DNA from: Salsipaludibacter albus
GTDB taxonomy: Bacteria; Actinomycetota; Nitriliruptoria; Nitriliruptorales; Nitriliruptoraceae
Assembly (NCBI RefSeq): GCF_019798055.1
Contig: NZ_JAHOPH010000033.1
Location: forward strand, 1 to 41,758
Direction of reading: 5' to 3'
Length of the DNA stretch: 41,758 bases
The notes under the pieces are model-generated. The model was not told where the DNA came from and did not search any database. It was given only the letters and a program-made list of their open reading frames with translations. Made by a program: the position numbers and the translations under genes. Below, in pieces: positions 1 to 8,018 of this stretch (its first letter is position 1; every line of letters starts with the position of its first letter).

Positions 1-1
1 G

Positions 2-76
2 CCCAGCCCGACCCCGTCGCCCACGCCGACGGCCGCCGGCACCACCGGCACCACCGAGCCCGCCAGGACCGGCTGA
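2..76 (+). CDS. C-terminal tail of an unidentified protein (partial)
   Basis: An open frame enters from the left edge and ends at a TGA at 74-76. The 24 visible residues are rich in Pro, Thr, Ala and Gly, as in a disordered tail or linker. The stop is immediately followed by the convergent stop of the SDR gene at 78, which fits two genes ending tail to tail. Nothing of a domain is visible, so no function is given. It could also be non-coding sequence that happens to be open. Confidence 0.35.
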   Translation, partial: PSPTPSPTPTAAGTTGTTEPARTG

Positions 77-77
77 C

Positions 78-809
78 TCAGCGGTCCCGCAGGTCGACGG
101 CCTCGCCCGACCTCGCCGGCCCGTCGAGCAGGCCCCACAGCTGCGCCGCGACGTCGTCGGGATCACGCAGGTCGCCGGCCTCGTGGAGGTCGCGGAACTT
201 GTCGACCCGGGGGAAGTCGCGGGCGTCGGTGGCGCGGATCACCTCCTGCATCGACGTGGCCACGACCCCCGGTGCCACCGCGAGGACCTCGAGCCCACCC
301 CGCAGGCGCTGCTCCTCGGCCACCGTCGCCACCCAGTGCTCGACGGCTGCCTTGGCGGGCCCGTAGGCCGACCACCCGGCATAGACCGACGAGGCGGCAC
401 CGGAGGTCACCTGGACCAGTTGCCGGCGCCCGGGTCGTGACCCCAGCGCGGCGAGCGCCGCCGCCCCCACCACCACCGCGGCGCGCACGTCCAGGTCGAA
501 CGCGCGGGCATAGTCACCGGGGTCCACCTCGGCGGCGAACCCGATGGGCTCGACGGTCGCGGCAGCGTGCAGGACGACGACACGGTCGACCGGCCGGTCC
601 GGTGGCGCGACGACGTCGAGTGCGTCGTGGACGGCGGTCCGGGCTCGGTCCACGTCGAGCAGGTCGGCCCGCACGTGGGTCGTCCCGGCCGGACCTGGCC
701 CACGCTGCACGGTGGCGACCGGCCCACGTTCGAGCCCGGCGCGCGCCACCGCCGCACCGATGCCGCTCGAGCCGCCCGTGACGACGGTCGCGGTGGTGGG
801 TTCGGCCAT
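78..809 (-). CDS. SDR family NAD(P)-dependent oxidoreductase
   Basis: Classical short-chain dehydrogenase/reductase of 243 residues with a Rossmann fold. The nucleotide-binding motif TGGSSGIG lies at residues 11-18. The catalytic Tyr-x3-Lys appears as YGPAK (Tyr149, Lys153), with a Ser at about 136 completing the triad. The usual NNAG motif is replaced by HAAA. The ATG at 809 is preferred because GGGAGG sits about 4 bases upstream; an in-frame GTG-type extension to 845 has no such site. Substrate cannot be told from sequence; sepiapterin reductase-like or 3-oxoacyl reductase-like activity are both possible. It is divergent from the protease gene at 921. Confidence 0.85.
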   Translation of the reverse strand: MAEPTTATVVTGGSSGIGAAVARAGLERGPVATVQRGPGPAGTTHVRADLLDVDRARTAVHDALDVVAPPDRPVDRVVVLHAAATVEPIGFAAEVDPGDYARAFDLDVRAAVVVGAAALAALGSRPGRRQLVQVTSGAASSVYAGWSAYGPAKAAVEHWVATVAEEQRLRGGLEVLAVAPGVVATSMQEVIRATDARDFPRVDKFRDLHEAGDLRDPDDVAAQLWGLLDGPARSGEAVDLRDR

Positions 810-920
810 GGATCCTCCCGGTGACGAGGTGTCGGTGGCCACCATGATGCCACCCCGCCGCCCCGACCCCCGCAGTGCCCGGGGGACCTACGATGGACGA
901 CCCCGGGCTGTGAGGATCCC

Positions 921-1691
921 TTGGGAACCGTCCTGCGACTGCTGGCCGCCGCGATCGCGATCGTGGCACTGGTCGTGGGCGCCGTCGCCGTCGCGGGCTG
1001 GGGCATGCAGACGGCGGACCGTGCCCGTGCGGCAGCCACGGCACCTGCCCTCGCGGCCGGGTCGTCCAAGGTCCCCGCGGGGGATGGCTGGACCGCCTGG
1101 GGTGCCCGGTCCGACGGCTCGCCGCTGCGGTGGGACCCGTGCCGGACGATCGCCTGGGTGGTCCGTCCGGATGACCCGGACTGGCTGGTCGAGCTCGCCG
1201 ATCGCGCCCTGGCACAGGTCGGGGCGGCCGCCGGCGTCGACTTCACCTACGTCGGCCGGCGCGACGTCGGCGTCGGGCCGGCCCAGCGGACCGCGGACGG
1301 CCCGGACTGGACCCCCGTCGTGGTGACCATGACCTCGCCCGACGAGGTCGACTGGCTGACCGACGACGATCGCGCGTTGGCGGTGCCGGTCGTCGTCAAC
1401 GGCGTGTTCGTCACCGGGCAGATCCTGCTCGACCGCGATGCCGACCTCGCGACCGACTTCGCCACGCGGGACGGCTCGTGGGGCGCGACGCTGCTGCACG
1501 AGGCCAGCCACCTGGTCGGGCTCGACCACGTCGAGGATCCTGCCCAGCTGCTGTACCCGTATCCCCAGCCGGGGCCGGCGGCACTCGGCGACGGGGACCT
1601 GCGGGGCCTGCGGGCGCTGGCGAGCGACGGCTCGTGCCTGGATCCCGGACCGGTGGCCGACCTGGGGGTCGAGACCCCGAGCCGCCGATGA
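921..1691 (+). CDS. Membrane-anchored or secreted metzincin-like zinc protease
   Basis: 256-residue protein with a hydrophobic N-terminal segment (about residues 4-27) that is a signal or anchor, so the rest should lie outside the cytoplasm. Residues 193-203 match HExxHxxGxxH, the zinc site of M10/matrixin-like metzincins, with His193, His197 and His203 as ligands and Glu194 as base. The Met-turn that normally follows is not evident: the corresponding stretch at 209-214 reads QLLYPY, with no Met. The TTG start has GAGG five bases upstream. Its stop overlaps the ATG of the LON-domain gene in an ATGA junction, so the two are probably co-translated. Known relatives are predicted secreted actinobacterial proteases with unknown targets. 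Confidence 0.75.
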   Translation: MGTVLRLLAAAIAIVALVVGAVAVAGWGMQTADRARAAATAPALAAGSSKVPAGDGWTAWGARSDGSPLRWDPCRTIAWVVRPDDPDWLVELADRALAQVGAAAGVDFTYVGRRDVGVGPAQRTADGPDWTPVVVTMTSPDEVDWLTDDDRALAVPVVVNGVFVTGQILLDRDADLATDFATRDGSWGATLLHEASHLVGLDHVEDPAQLLYPYPQPGPAALGDGDLRGLRALASDGSCLDPGPVADLGVETPSRR

Positions 1692-2350
1692 CCCGCCGCC
1701 TGCCCATGTTCCCGCTCGGGCGCCCGCTCCTGCCCGGGGTGGGGCTCCCCCTGCAGGTCTTCGAACCGCGCTACCTCGCGATGATGGACGACGTGCTGGA
1801 CGAGGAGTCCGACGAGTCCGGACACTTCGGGGTGGTGCTGATCACCCGGGGGCACGAGGTCGGGGGTGGGGACCTCCGGTCCGACGTGGGCACCGACGCC
1901 CGCGTGGTCAGCCACGAGGTGCGCGAGGACGGCCGCCACCTCGTGCTGGCGGTGGGGGGTGGGAGACTGCGCGTCCGGCGCTGGCTGCGTGACGACCCGT
2001 ACCCCGTCGCGGAGGTGGACGCGTGGCCGGACGATCCCGATCCACCGTCCGGCACGGCCGGTGAACCGGGACCGGCGCCGGACCTGCAGTCGCGGATGGA
2101 TGCCCTGGTCGCCCTGGTCGGTGAGCACGTCCCCGTCGACGAACGCGCACGGCTGGTCGACGCCGCCCGCCTGCCCGACGATCCCGACGCGGCCGCCTGG
2201 CAGGCAGCGGTCGTCGCCGACCTCGGCCCGCTGGACGCCCAACGCCTGCTGGAGGCCCCGGGCCGGATCGAGCGGCTCGCGCTGCTGGACCGGCTGCTCG
2301 ACGAGCGCCTGGAGGTCCTGGCCTTCACCCTCGGACGGTCCGGGACCTGA
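1688..2350 (+). CDS. LON peptidase substrate-binding domain protein
   Basis: 220 residues forming a stand-alone LON N-terminal (substrate-binding) domain. The start carries the family signature: LPMFPLGRPLLPG followed by LQVFEPRYLAMM, matching the usual LPLFPLG and LHIFEPRYR blocks. There is no AAA+ or Ser-Lys protease domain, so it is not an active Lon protease. Such short proteins are common in actinobacteria and their role is unsettled. The ATG at 1688 overlaps the stop of the upstream protease in an ATGA junction, so translational coupling is likely. Confidence 0.85.
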   Translation: MTRRLPMFPLGRPLLPGVGLPLQVFEPRYLAMMDDVLDEESDESGHFGVVLITRGHEVGGGDLRSDVGTDARVVSHEVREDGRHLVLAVGGGRLRVRRWLRDDPYPVAEVDAWPDDPDPPSGTAGEPGPAPDLQSRMDALVALVGEHVPVDERARLVDAARLPDDPDAAAWQAAVVADLGPLDAQRLLEAPGRIERLALLDRLLDERLEVLAFTLGRSGT

Positions 2351-2372
2351 CGTCGGGACGTACCCTGCCGCC

Positions 2373-2981
2373 ATGGGCACCACTCCCGCCACGACGACGA
2401 TCCGGTCGGCCACCGCGGCCGACCACGACGCGATCGCCGACCTGCTGGCCCGTGGCTACGACGGGTTCGACCCGACCACCCCGTACTTCTCCTACGTGAC
2501 CTCGCCGAGCCAGTGGGTCCCCGACGCCACCCGCGTGTTCGTGGCGGCCGACGTCGACGACGTGCCGCGTGGGGTCGTCGCCTTCGCCCTGGCGGGCACG
2601 CCGCTGCACGAGCCGCTCGTGCCACCGATGGGGGACGCGAGCTTCCGGTTCCTGGCAGTCGACCCGAACGCCCGCGGACGTGGGATCGGGCGTGACCTGG
2701 TCGGCGCCTGCCTCGAGGAGGCGCGCGCCAACGGGTGCCGTCGCGTCGGCATCTTCACCATGGAGTTCATGACGGCCGCACAGCAGCTGTACCCACGACT
2801 GGGCTTTCGTCGTCGTCCCGACCTCGACGTGCGCTTCCCGGGCGGGTACGGACGTGCCCTGGTGCGCGACCTGGCCGCCGACGCCGACGACCACTTCGCG
2901 CCGCCCGGGCCCGTGCCGGCCGAGCCCCAGTGGTACGAAGACGTGTTCGACCTCGACGCACGTCGGGACTCCCCGGCCTGA
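2373..2981 (+). CDS. GNAT family N-acetyltransferase
   Basis: 202-residue GNAT-fold acetyltransferase. The acetyl-CoA pyrophosphate loop is VDPNARGRGIG, with the R/Q-x-x-G-x-G/A core at residues 101-106. The C-terminal block with LYPRLGFRRR is the usual beta5-alpha4 region ending in GF. The substrate is unknown. No Shine-Dalgarno sequence precedes the ATG; instead TACCCT (2361-2366) lies six bases upstream, which suggests a leaderless transcript. It starts 22 bases after the LON-domain gene but may have its own promoter. Confidence 0.85.
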   Translation: MGTTPATTTIRSATAADHDAIADLLARGYDGFDPTTPYFSYVTSPSQWVPDATRVFVAADVDDVPRGVVAFALAGTPLHEPLVPPMGDASFRFLAVDPNARGRGIGRDLVGACLEEARANGCRRVGIFTMEFMTAAQQLYPRLGFRRRPDLDVRFPGGYGRALVRDLAADADDHFAPPGPVPAEPQWYEDVFDLDARRDSPA

Positions 2982-3020
2982 GCCGGCCCCCGACCACCGA
3001 CCCCGACCCGAGGCCATGCC

Positions 3021-3713
3021 ATGTGTGGACGCTACGTCGCCGTGTCGACGCCCGAACAGTTCGCCGAGGCCTTCGCCGTGGACGAGGTGCGCACGACCGA
3101 CCAGGGCCGCCGCTACAACGTCGCCCCGACCCTGGACGTCTACGCCGTCGTGGACAAGGAGGGCGAACGCCGCCTGGGAACCATGCGCTGGCAGTTCGTG
3201 CCGCACTGGTCGAAGTCGCTGAAGGGACCGATCAACGCCCGGGTCGAGACCATCGACTCCAACGGGATGTTCGCCGCGTCGTTCCGTGTGCGGCGCTGCA
3301 TCATCCCGGCGGACGGCTTCTACGAGTGGCAGGTGCGCGAGGGGTCGGACCGCAAGCAGCCGTGGTTCATCCACGACCCGGAGGATCGACCACTGGGCTT
3401 CGCCGGCATCTGGTCGGTGTGGCGTGACCGCGACGACCCGGACGCCGACTGGATCGCCAACTGCGCGATCGTGACGACGGCCGCGCGGGGACGCATGGAG
3501 GAGCTGCACGACCGGATGCCCGTGGTGCTGCCGAGCACGTTGCAGGCGGACTGGCTGTCGGCGTCGGCCGACGACGCCCCCCACCTGCTGCGTGCGGTCG
3601 AGTCGATGGACCCACCCGCCCTGCGGGCGCACACGGTCACCGACCGGGTCAACAACGTGCGCAACGACGCCCCCGACCTGGTCGACGAGGCCGCACCCCT
3701 CGACGCCGGCTGA
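3021..3713 (+). CDS. SRAP domain abasic-site processing protein (HMCES/YedK family)
   Basis: 230-residue SOS-response-associated peptidase family protein. Mature SRAP proteins expose Cys2 after removal of Met1 and crosslink it to abasic sites in single-stranded DNA. Here the protein begins MCGRY, exactly the required N-terminus, so the start is certain. Other family blocks are INARVET, the GFYEW motif carrying the active-site Glu, and HDRMPVVL near the end. The role is protection of abasic sites at replication forks. It stands alone, 39 bases after the GNAT gene. Confidence 0.93.
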   Translation: MCGRYVAVSTPEQFAEAFAVDEVRTTDQGRRYNVAPTLDVYAVVDKEGERRLGTMRWQFVPHWSKSLKGPINARVETIDSNGMFAASFRVRRCIIPADGFYEWQVREGSDRKQPWFIHDPEDRPLGFAGIWSVWRDRDDPDADWIANCAIVTTAARGRMEELHDRMPVVLPSTLQADWLSASADDAPHLLRAVESMDPPALRAHTVTDRVNNVRNDAPDLVDEAAPLDAG

Positions 3714-3745
3714 GCGGCCCGGGGCGCAGGGATGCAGATCGCCGG

Positions 3746-4024
3746 CTACGTGCCGCGGACGTACACGTGGACTGGCCGCACCGGATGGGGGTCGCCATGG
3801 CGCTCGTCCAGCACCCCGGACTCGAACAGGGGCATCATGCGTTCCATCGCAGCCTGGCCACGGGCCCCCGGCGACTCCCACAGCGACACCATCGTGGCCC
3901 GACCGTCCCCGTCGTCCCATGACAGTGCGGCAAGAAGACCGTCGGGCGGATCGTCCAGCAGCCGGCTGGCGTCCATCACCTCGTCGAGCGCGTCGCGATC
4001 GGTCGTGACCTTGTCCATGAACAT
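3746..4024 (-). CDS. Small hypothetical protein, possible ABM-like dimeric alpha/beta barrel
   Basis: A 92-residue protein beginning MFMDKV. Its composition (balanced charge, a conserved-looking SLWESPGARGQAAM stretch, a C-terminal HVYVRG strand) resembles small dimeric alpha/beta-barrel proteins of the antibiotic-biosynthesis-monooxygenase or DUF type, but no diagnostic motif is present. The ATG at 4024 has an AGGGGAT site about 6 bases upstream. The same frame stays open back to 4357 through a decayed HIT gene, and an automatic caller may extend it. The shorter form is preferred because the upstream part does not read as protein past the HIT remnant. Confidence 0.55.
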   Translation of the reverse strand: MFMDKVTTDRDALDEVMDASRLLDDPPDGLLAALSWDDGDGRATMVSLWESPGARGQAAMERMMPLFESGVLDERHGDPHPVRPVHVYVRGT

Positions 4025-4049
4025 GGCGCCATCCCCTGTGTCGGCTCGT

Positions 4050-4237
4050 TCAACAATAATGATCCATCTCTGCTCGGGTGGCGGAGAACGACTCGGCCAC
4101 CTGCCGCCCCGGACGAGCGCCGAACCGAGCCGACGGAGTGTCGGCTGCCAGCAGGCCGAGCGTGAGGTCTCGTCGGCGATCCAGGCTGGGCTGCTCCCCT
4201 CGACGATCGAACAGAAGACGCAGTCACGCCGCCCCAC
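4050..4237 (-). pseudogene. Decayed, truncated HIT-family (histidine triad) gene
   Basis: A GTG at 4237 with a strong GGAGG site five bases upstream opens a frame reading MGRRDCVFCSIVEG, the typical N-terminus of HIT nucleotide hydrolases. After residues ADE the match jumps to another frame, which reads TLGLLAADTPS and later RQVAESFSATRAEMD before a TGA at 4050-4052. That resembles the middle of HIT proteins, normally ending in a VVPRRH-type stretch. The C-terminal half with the HxHxH active site is absent. At least one frameshift plus truncation makes this a remnant. Family assignment is by eye. Confidence 0.5.
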
Positions 4238-4649
4238 ACGTTCCTCCGACGCGGTGGTGGAGATCCGGCCTGGCTGCCGTGGCCAGGGTTCGGGCATGCG
4301 CGATCGAACACGCGGGGCCCTGGGACGAACATGCTCCCCAGAAGTCCCGGCTGCCATCGAGGTCGGGGCGTAGGGTCGACGTCAGCAGACACTTGGGACC
4401 ACCTGGGTGGCACGAGCCGACACGAGCCGTCTCGGCGGGTTCTCGTCGGAGCGGTCAGGTCCGCCTCGTGGCCCGTGGCGGCGCGGCCGACCACACGAAC
4501 GGCAACGAGGCCGCCTCTTCACCTGGACGTTTCGCCGGCGGCCCATGGCCGGCTCACGGCGCTGACATCCCTGACAGTTCGCCGTCCGGGACGCCGCCTC
4601 GTCCGGCCCGGCCACCAAGACCAGGCGCTCGGCACGACGGAGGCGGGAC
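4238..4649. other. 412-base intergenic stretch, no convincing gene
   Basis: No open frame here reads as a plausible protein in either direction. It should contain the promoter of the former HIT gene (minus strand) and that of the membrane protein at 4650 (plus strand). A TAGGGT hexamer at 4371-4376 resembles a -10 element but has no recognisable -35. A short tandem duplication, CACGAGCCGA then CACGAGCCGT, occupies 4411-4430. Nothing else stands out. Confidence 0.5.
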
Positions 4650-5438
4650 ATGGAATGTCGGCTGGACCTCCTCGAGTTCGACGTCGCGGGCACTGCTGGC
4701 TGGTACTCGTCGATCGTGGGAGTGCTCGCGGGGTTCGCCCTGTTGGCCATCCTCATCCCCCTGGACCACGAGGCCGCACGCGACGACGAACGCAGTGCGG
4801 ACACCGTGGTCATCATGACCTGCGCCTTCTTCTCGTTGCTGCTCCTCAGCTTCAGCTACGCCATCCTCGCGGGCCGGGTCGGCGACACCGAGCGAGGCCA
4901 GGCCGTGCACGAGCAACTCCTCCTCGGGGTCGCCGTCGGGCTGTCGAGCCTGCTGCTGATGTTCGCACTGAACACCCTGCTTGCCACCTACGGCGCCAAC
5001 CGACGCGCATTCCTCCCGGCACGACGCATCATCGTCGTCGCCACGTCGCTGATCGGCCCCGCGGTCGTGATTGCCGTCCAGTTCAGCAACGCCCTCGACA
5101 TCGAGCGCGTCCGGATCGGCTCGGATCCAACCGTGGCCTGCGGCCTGGGAGGGCTACCCAACGGCGTCTGGATCAACCTGGCGATCACCACCGCGGGGCT
5201 GATCGCCGTGGTCGTCACGGCACTCCTGCGTCGGCGCATCCCGCGCAACTCCCGTGCGGCATCCCGGATCGCCGTGGCGGTCCTCCTCTACACCACCCTG
5301 GTCGTCGTCTGGACGTCCATCGGCGCCCCCCTGCTCCCGCCCGAGGTCTTGACCAACGCGGTCTTCGAGCACGTCGCCCTGGCCATCACCGCACTCGCGG
5401 CCGTCGGCGTCGCGATCACCTCGTGGTCCGGGCGATGA
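4650..5438 (+). CDS. Hypothetical polytopic membrane protein (about 7 TM)
   Basis: 262 residues with about seven hydrophobic segments, near 20-38, 52-73, 90-114, 125-143, 172-192, 208-230 and 242-259. No catalytic or transport motif is recognised. The loop between segments 1 and 2 is acidic (DHEAARDDERSAD). The ATG at 4650 has GGAGG (4639-4643) six bases upstream. It is the first of three same-strand genes (this, a 4-TM protein, UspA) that may form an operon. Function unknown; the UspA neighbour only hints at a stress role. Confidence 0.75.
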   Translation: MECRLDLLEFDVAGTAGWYSSIVGVLAGFALLAILIPLDHEAARDDERSADTVVIMTCAFFSLLLLSFSYAILAGRVGDTERGQAVHEQLLLGVAVGLSSLLLMFALNTLLATYGANRRAFLPARRIIVVATSLIGPAVVIAVQFSNALDIERVRIGSDPTVACGLGGLPNGVWINLAITTAGLIAVVVTALLRRRIPRNSRAASRIAVAVLLYTTLVVVWTSIGAPLLPPEVLTNAVFEHVALAITALAAVGVAITSWSGR

Positions 5439-5554
5439 CCCCCCACCTGGCCGAGCGATCGCCGGGGCGAAGGGCCCGACATCCGGGGACCAACGGACCT
5501 CGCAGCGACCTGCACCAGGGGGGACGGTGGCAGGACACACCCGGAGGCACCATC

Positions 5555-6070
5555 ATGGCCACCCACCTCCCGAGTCCTCGTTCCGCCCCCGCGCTCCCCT
5601 CGTCCACACGCCCCACGGCTGGCTCGGTCCTGGTCGCCGCCATGCTCTTCCAGGGTGTGACCGCAACGGCAGGCGGCACGATGTTGGCCGCAGGCTCGCT
5701 GCCTGCCATCAGTGTCCCGGGGACGATCACCCCGCCCGACGCATTCCTGGACGGCCTGCCGTTCGACACCTGGCTCATCCCGGGCCTGGTCCTGGGCATC
5801 GGCCTCGGTGTCTCGGCCCTGGTGATCAGCTGGGGCCTGGTCCGTCGACCAGCCTGGCAGTGGCTGTCGCCTCTCGAGCGCCGCACCGGCCAGCATTGGT
5901 CGTGGGCCGCCTCGATCGTCCTCGGCGCCGGTCTCCTGCTGTGGATCATGGTCCAGGTCACCCTGATCCCGCTGTCCTGGCTCCAACTCGCATACGGCGG
6001 CCTTGGGGCCTCGATCCTGGTGCTCGCCACCCGCCCGAGCGTTCGCACCTGGTTGGCACCGCGCGACTGA
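5555..6070 (+). CDS. Hypothetical membrane protein (about 4 TM)
   Basis: 171-residue protein with a Pro/Ser-rich N-terminus followed by four hydrophobic segments near 24-47, 72-96, 113-138 and 140-160. The segment order and short loops resemble small uncharacterised actinobacterial membrane proteins; no family motif is visible. The ATG has GGAGG eight bases upstream, and the frame upstream of it does not read as protein. It lies 116 bases after the 7-TM gene and 39 bases before uspA on the same strand, so co-transcription is plausible. Confidence 0.75.
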   Translation: MATHLPSPRSAPALPSSTRPTAGSVLVAAMLFQGVTATAGGTMLAAGSLPAISVPGTITPPDAFLDGLPFDTWLIPGLVLGIGLGVSALVISWGLVRRPAWQWLSPLERRTGQHWSWAASIVLGAGLLLWIMVQVTLIPLSWLQLAYGGLGASILVLATRPSVRTWLAPRD

Positions 6071-6109
6071 GCAGGCCGTGGAACGGGACCGGGCGACCGG
6101 GGGTGCGAC

Positions 6110-6574
6110 ATGGGCGGACGGATCGTGGTCGGGATCGACGGGTCGGGCACCTCCGTCGACGCCCTGCGCCGGGCCCTGGACGCGGCCCGGTGCGCCGATG
6201 CGTTGCTCCAGATCGTGCATGCCTACCCCTGGCCACCAACAGGCGTCGCGTCCCTCCACGAGACGTGGCGACGGCATCGAACGCGTGAACAGGCGCACCA
6301 CGAGGCACTGGACGTCATCGAGGAAGCCCTCGGCGACATGGTGGTCGACGTGGACGTCGACCGCATCGCATGCGCGGGCGACGCGGACGCGCAGCTTCTC
6401 CGCGTCGCCCGGGGAGCGGACCTGCTGGTGGTCGGCTCACATGGCCGTGGCGAGGTCGCCGGACTGCTCCTCGGGTCGACCAGTCTGCACGTGGTCAGCC
6501 ATGCTCCCTGCCCGGTCCTGGTCGTCCCACCCGGATCCACCAGGGGGGCGGACCGGTCGGACACTGCGCCGTAG
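6110..6574 (+). CDS. Universal stress protein, UspA family
   Basis: Single-domain Usp fold of 154 residues, normal length for the family. It opens with the strand RIVVGIDGS and carries the ATP-binding signature G-x2-G-x9-G-S/T as GSHGRGEVAGLLLGST (about residues 109-124), followed by the C-terminal strand CPVLVVPPG. It is therefore expected to bind ATP, unlike the UspA subgroup lacking this motif. It follows two membrane-protein genes on the same strand and ends 31 bases before the convergent hemG stop. Confidence 0.9.
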   Translation: MGGRIVVGIDGSGTSVDALRRALDAARCADALLQIVHAYPWPPTGVASLHETWRRHRTREQAHHEALDVIEEALGDMVVDVDVDRIACAGDADAQLLRVARGADLLVVGSHGRGEVAGLLLGSTSLHVVSHAPCPVLVVPPGSTRGADRSDTAP

Positions 6575-6605
6575 GACCCCGGTGGGACTGTCTCGCCAGC
6601 TCGCG

Positions 6606-8018
6606 CTACCCCGCGGCGACGTGCCTCGTGACATCAGCAGCGGCAGCACGGCCCGACGCCACGCACGGGCTGACCCCGATGCCGTCGTAGGCCGCTCCCG
6701 CCAGCAACAGGCCGGCCGGGAGGTTGTGGCGGACCCGGTCGATGCGGGCGAGGTGGCCGACCTCGTACTGCGGCAGGGCGTGGGGCCAACGTTGCACGAC
6801 CGCGTCGGTGGCCGACGACGACAGCCCGGTCAGGTCGCGCACCTCGGCATCGACCGCGTCGGCCAACTCGTCGTCGTCGAGCTCGGCGAAGCGCTGGTCG
6901 TCGATCCGTCCGACGCTGGCCCGCAGGACCGCGCCCCGGTCGGCCAGGTGGGGCCACTTGCGGGCCAGCCACGTGGCTGCCTTGACCAGCCGACCTTCCC
7001 GGCGCGGCACGAGGATCCCGGACGCCGCCGGCAGGTCGTCGACGTCGGCGTCGCCGTAGTGCAGGGCGACCACGGCCACCGACGCATGCTCGACCAGTCC
7101 CAGCTCCGCCGCGCTGCCAGGTGCGACCCCGGCCAGCAGTCGGGCCGTGACGTGGGCGGGGGTCGCGAACACGACCGCGGCGGCCCGCAGGGACTGCTCT
7201 CCCCCGACGCCGTCGACCGCGACCTCCCAGCCGCCCGGGTCCCCGGTCACGCCGGTGACGGCACTGTGGGTGCGCACGACGTCGCCGAGCCGACCCGCCA
7301 GCGTCGACGGCAGGGACGCCATCAGTCCACGCGGCGTGGCGAACACGGGCCCGGCGTCACCCCGTCGCGACAGCGCGTGCTGCAGGGCGTGGGCCAGCGA
7401 CCGGCCACGGCGGTCGGCGGCGGCGACCAGCGGCGTCGTCGCCTCGACCGACAGGCGGTCCGGACGGCCGGCGTAGATCCCACCCAGCATCGGCTCGACC
7501 AGCCGATCCACCACCTCCTGGCCGTACCGGGCCGCCACGACGTCGGCGACCGACCGGTCGTCGGGGTCGTGGGGGGCACGTGGCCAGACGGCCTCCAGGG
7601 CCGCCCGGGCGAGGCCCGCGGGCGACAGCACCCCGGCCCGCGCGAGTCCGACCAGGTCGGTCGGGACGCCGAACGGCGCGGCCGGCGGCAGGGCACGCAG
7701 GCGACCGTCGACCAGCAGCTGGACGGTGCCCGTGGTCGGGTGGACGACGTCGAGGCCGAGCCGGCGGGCGAGGTCGACCCCCGCACCGTGTCGGGCCACC
7801 AGCGAGTCCGCGCCCACGTCGAGGGGGCGACCACCCAGCTCGCGCGCGTGGACCTTCCCCCCGACGTGGTCGGCCGACTCGAGCAGGACCACGTCGACCC
7901 CGGCTCCCACCAGGTCGTGGGCCGCGGCCAGCCCGGCGATGCCTCCGCCGACGACGACCACGTCGACCGACTCGGCCCGGCGACCGGGGTCCGGACCGGC
8001 ATCGGCGGGGGCGGTCAT
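6606..8018 (-). CDS. hemG: Protoporphyrinogen/coproporphyrinogen III oxidase, HemY type
   Basis: 470-residue FAD enzyme of the HemY/HemG (flavin-containing amine oxidoreductase) family. The dinucleotide motif GGGIAGL begins at residue 24, and a VGGKVHA stretch follows as the second FAD contact. The C-terminal segment [21 protein letters not shown] matches the family's FAD-binding end block. In actinobacteria this enzyme normally oxidises coproporphyrinogen III to coproporphyrin III in the coproporphyrin-dependent haem route; that substrate is family knowledge, not seen here. Its ATG overlaps the hemE stop (ATGA), so the two are co-translated. Confidence 0.92.
   Translation of the reverse strand: MTAPADAGPDPGRRAESVDVVVVGGGIAGLAAAHDLVGAGVDVVLLESADHVGGKVHARELGGRPLDVGADSLVARHGAGVDLARRLGLDVVHPTTGTVQLLVDGRLRALPPAAPFGVPTDLVGLARAGVLSPAGLARAALEAVWPRAPHDPDDRSVADVVAARYGQEVVDRLVEPMLGGIYAGRPDRLSVEATTPLVAAADRRGRSLAHALQHALSRRGDAGPVFATPRGLMASLPSTLAGRLGDVVRTHSAVTGVTGDPGGWEVAVDGVGGEQSLRAAAVVFATPAHVTARLLAGVAPGSAAELGLVEHASVAVVALHYGDADVDDLPAASGILVPRREGRLVKAATWLARKWPHLADRGAVLRASVGRIDDQRFAELDDDELADAVDAEVRDLTGLSSSATDAVVQRWPHALPQYEVGHLARIDRVRHNLPAGLLLAGAAYDGIGVSPCVASGRAAAADVTRHVAAG

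Noticed and set aside
3732-4373. A plus-strand open frame of 213 codons over the HIT remnant
   Set aside because: Ser/Arg-rich sequence with no family resemblance; the minus strand has ribosome sites and recognisable motifs.
4411-4430. Tandem CACGAGCCG repeat as a CRISPR or iteron array
   Set aside because: Only two copies, without spacers or associated genes.
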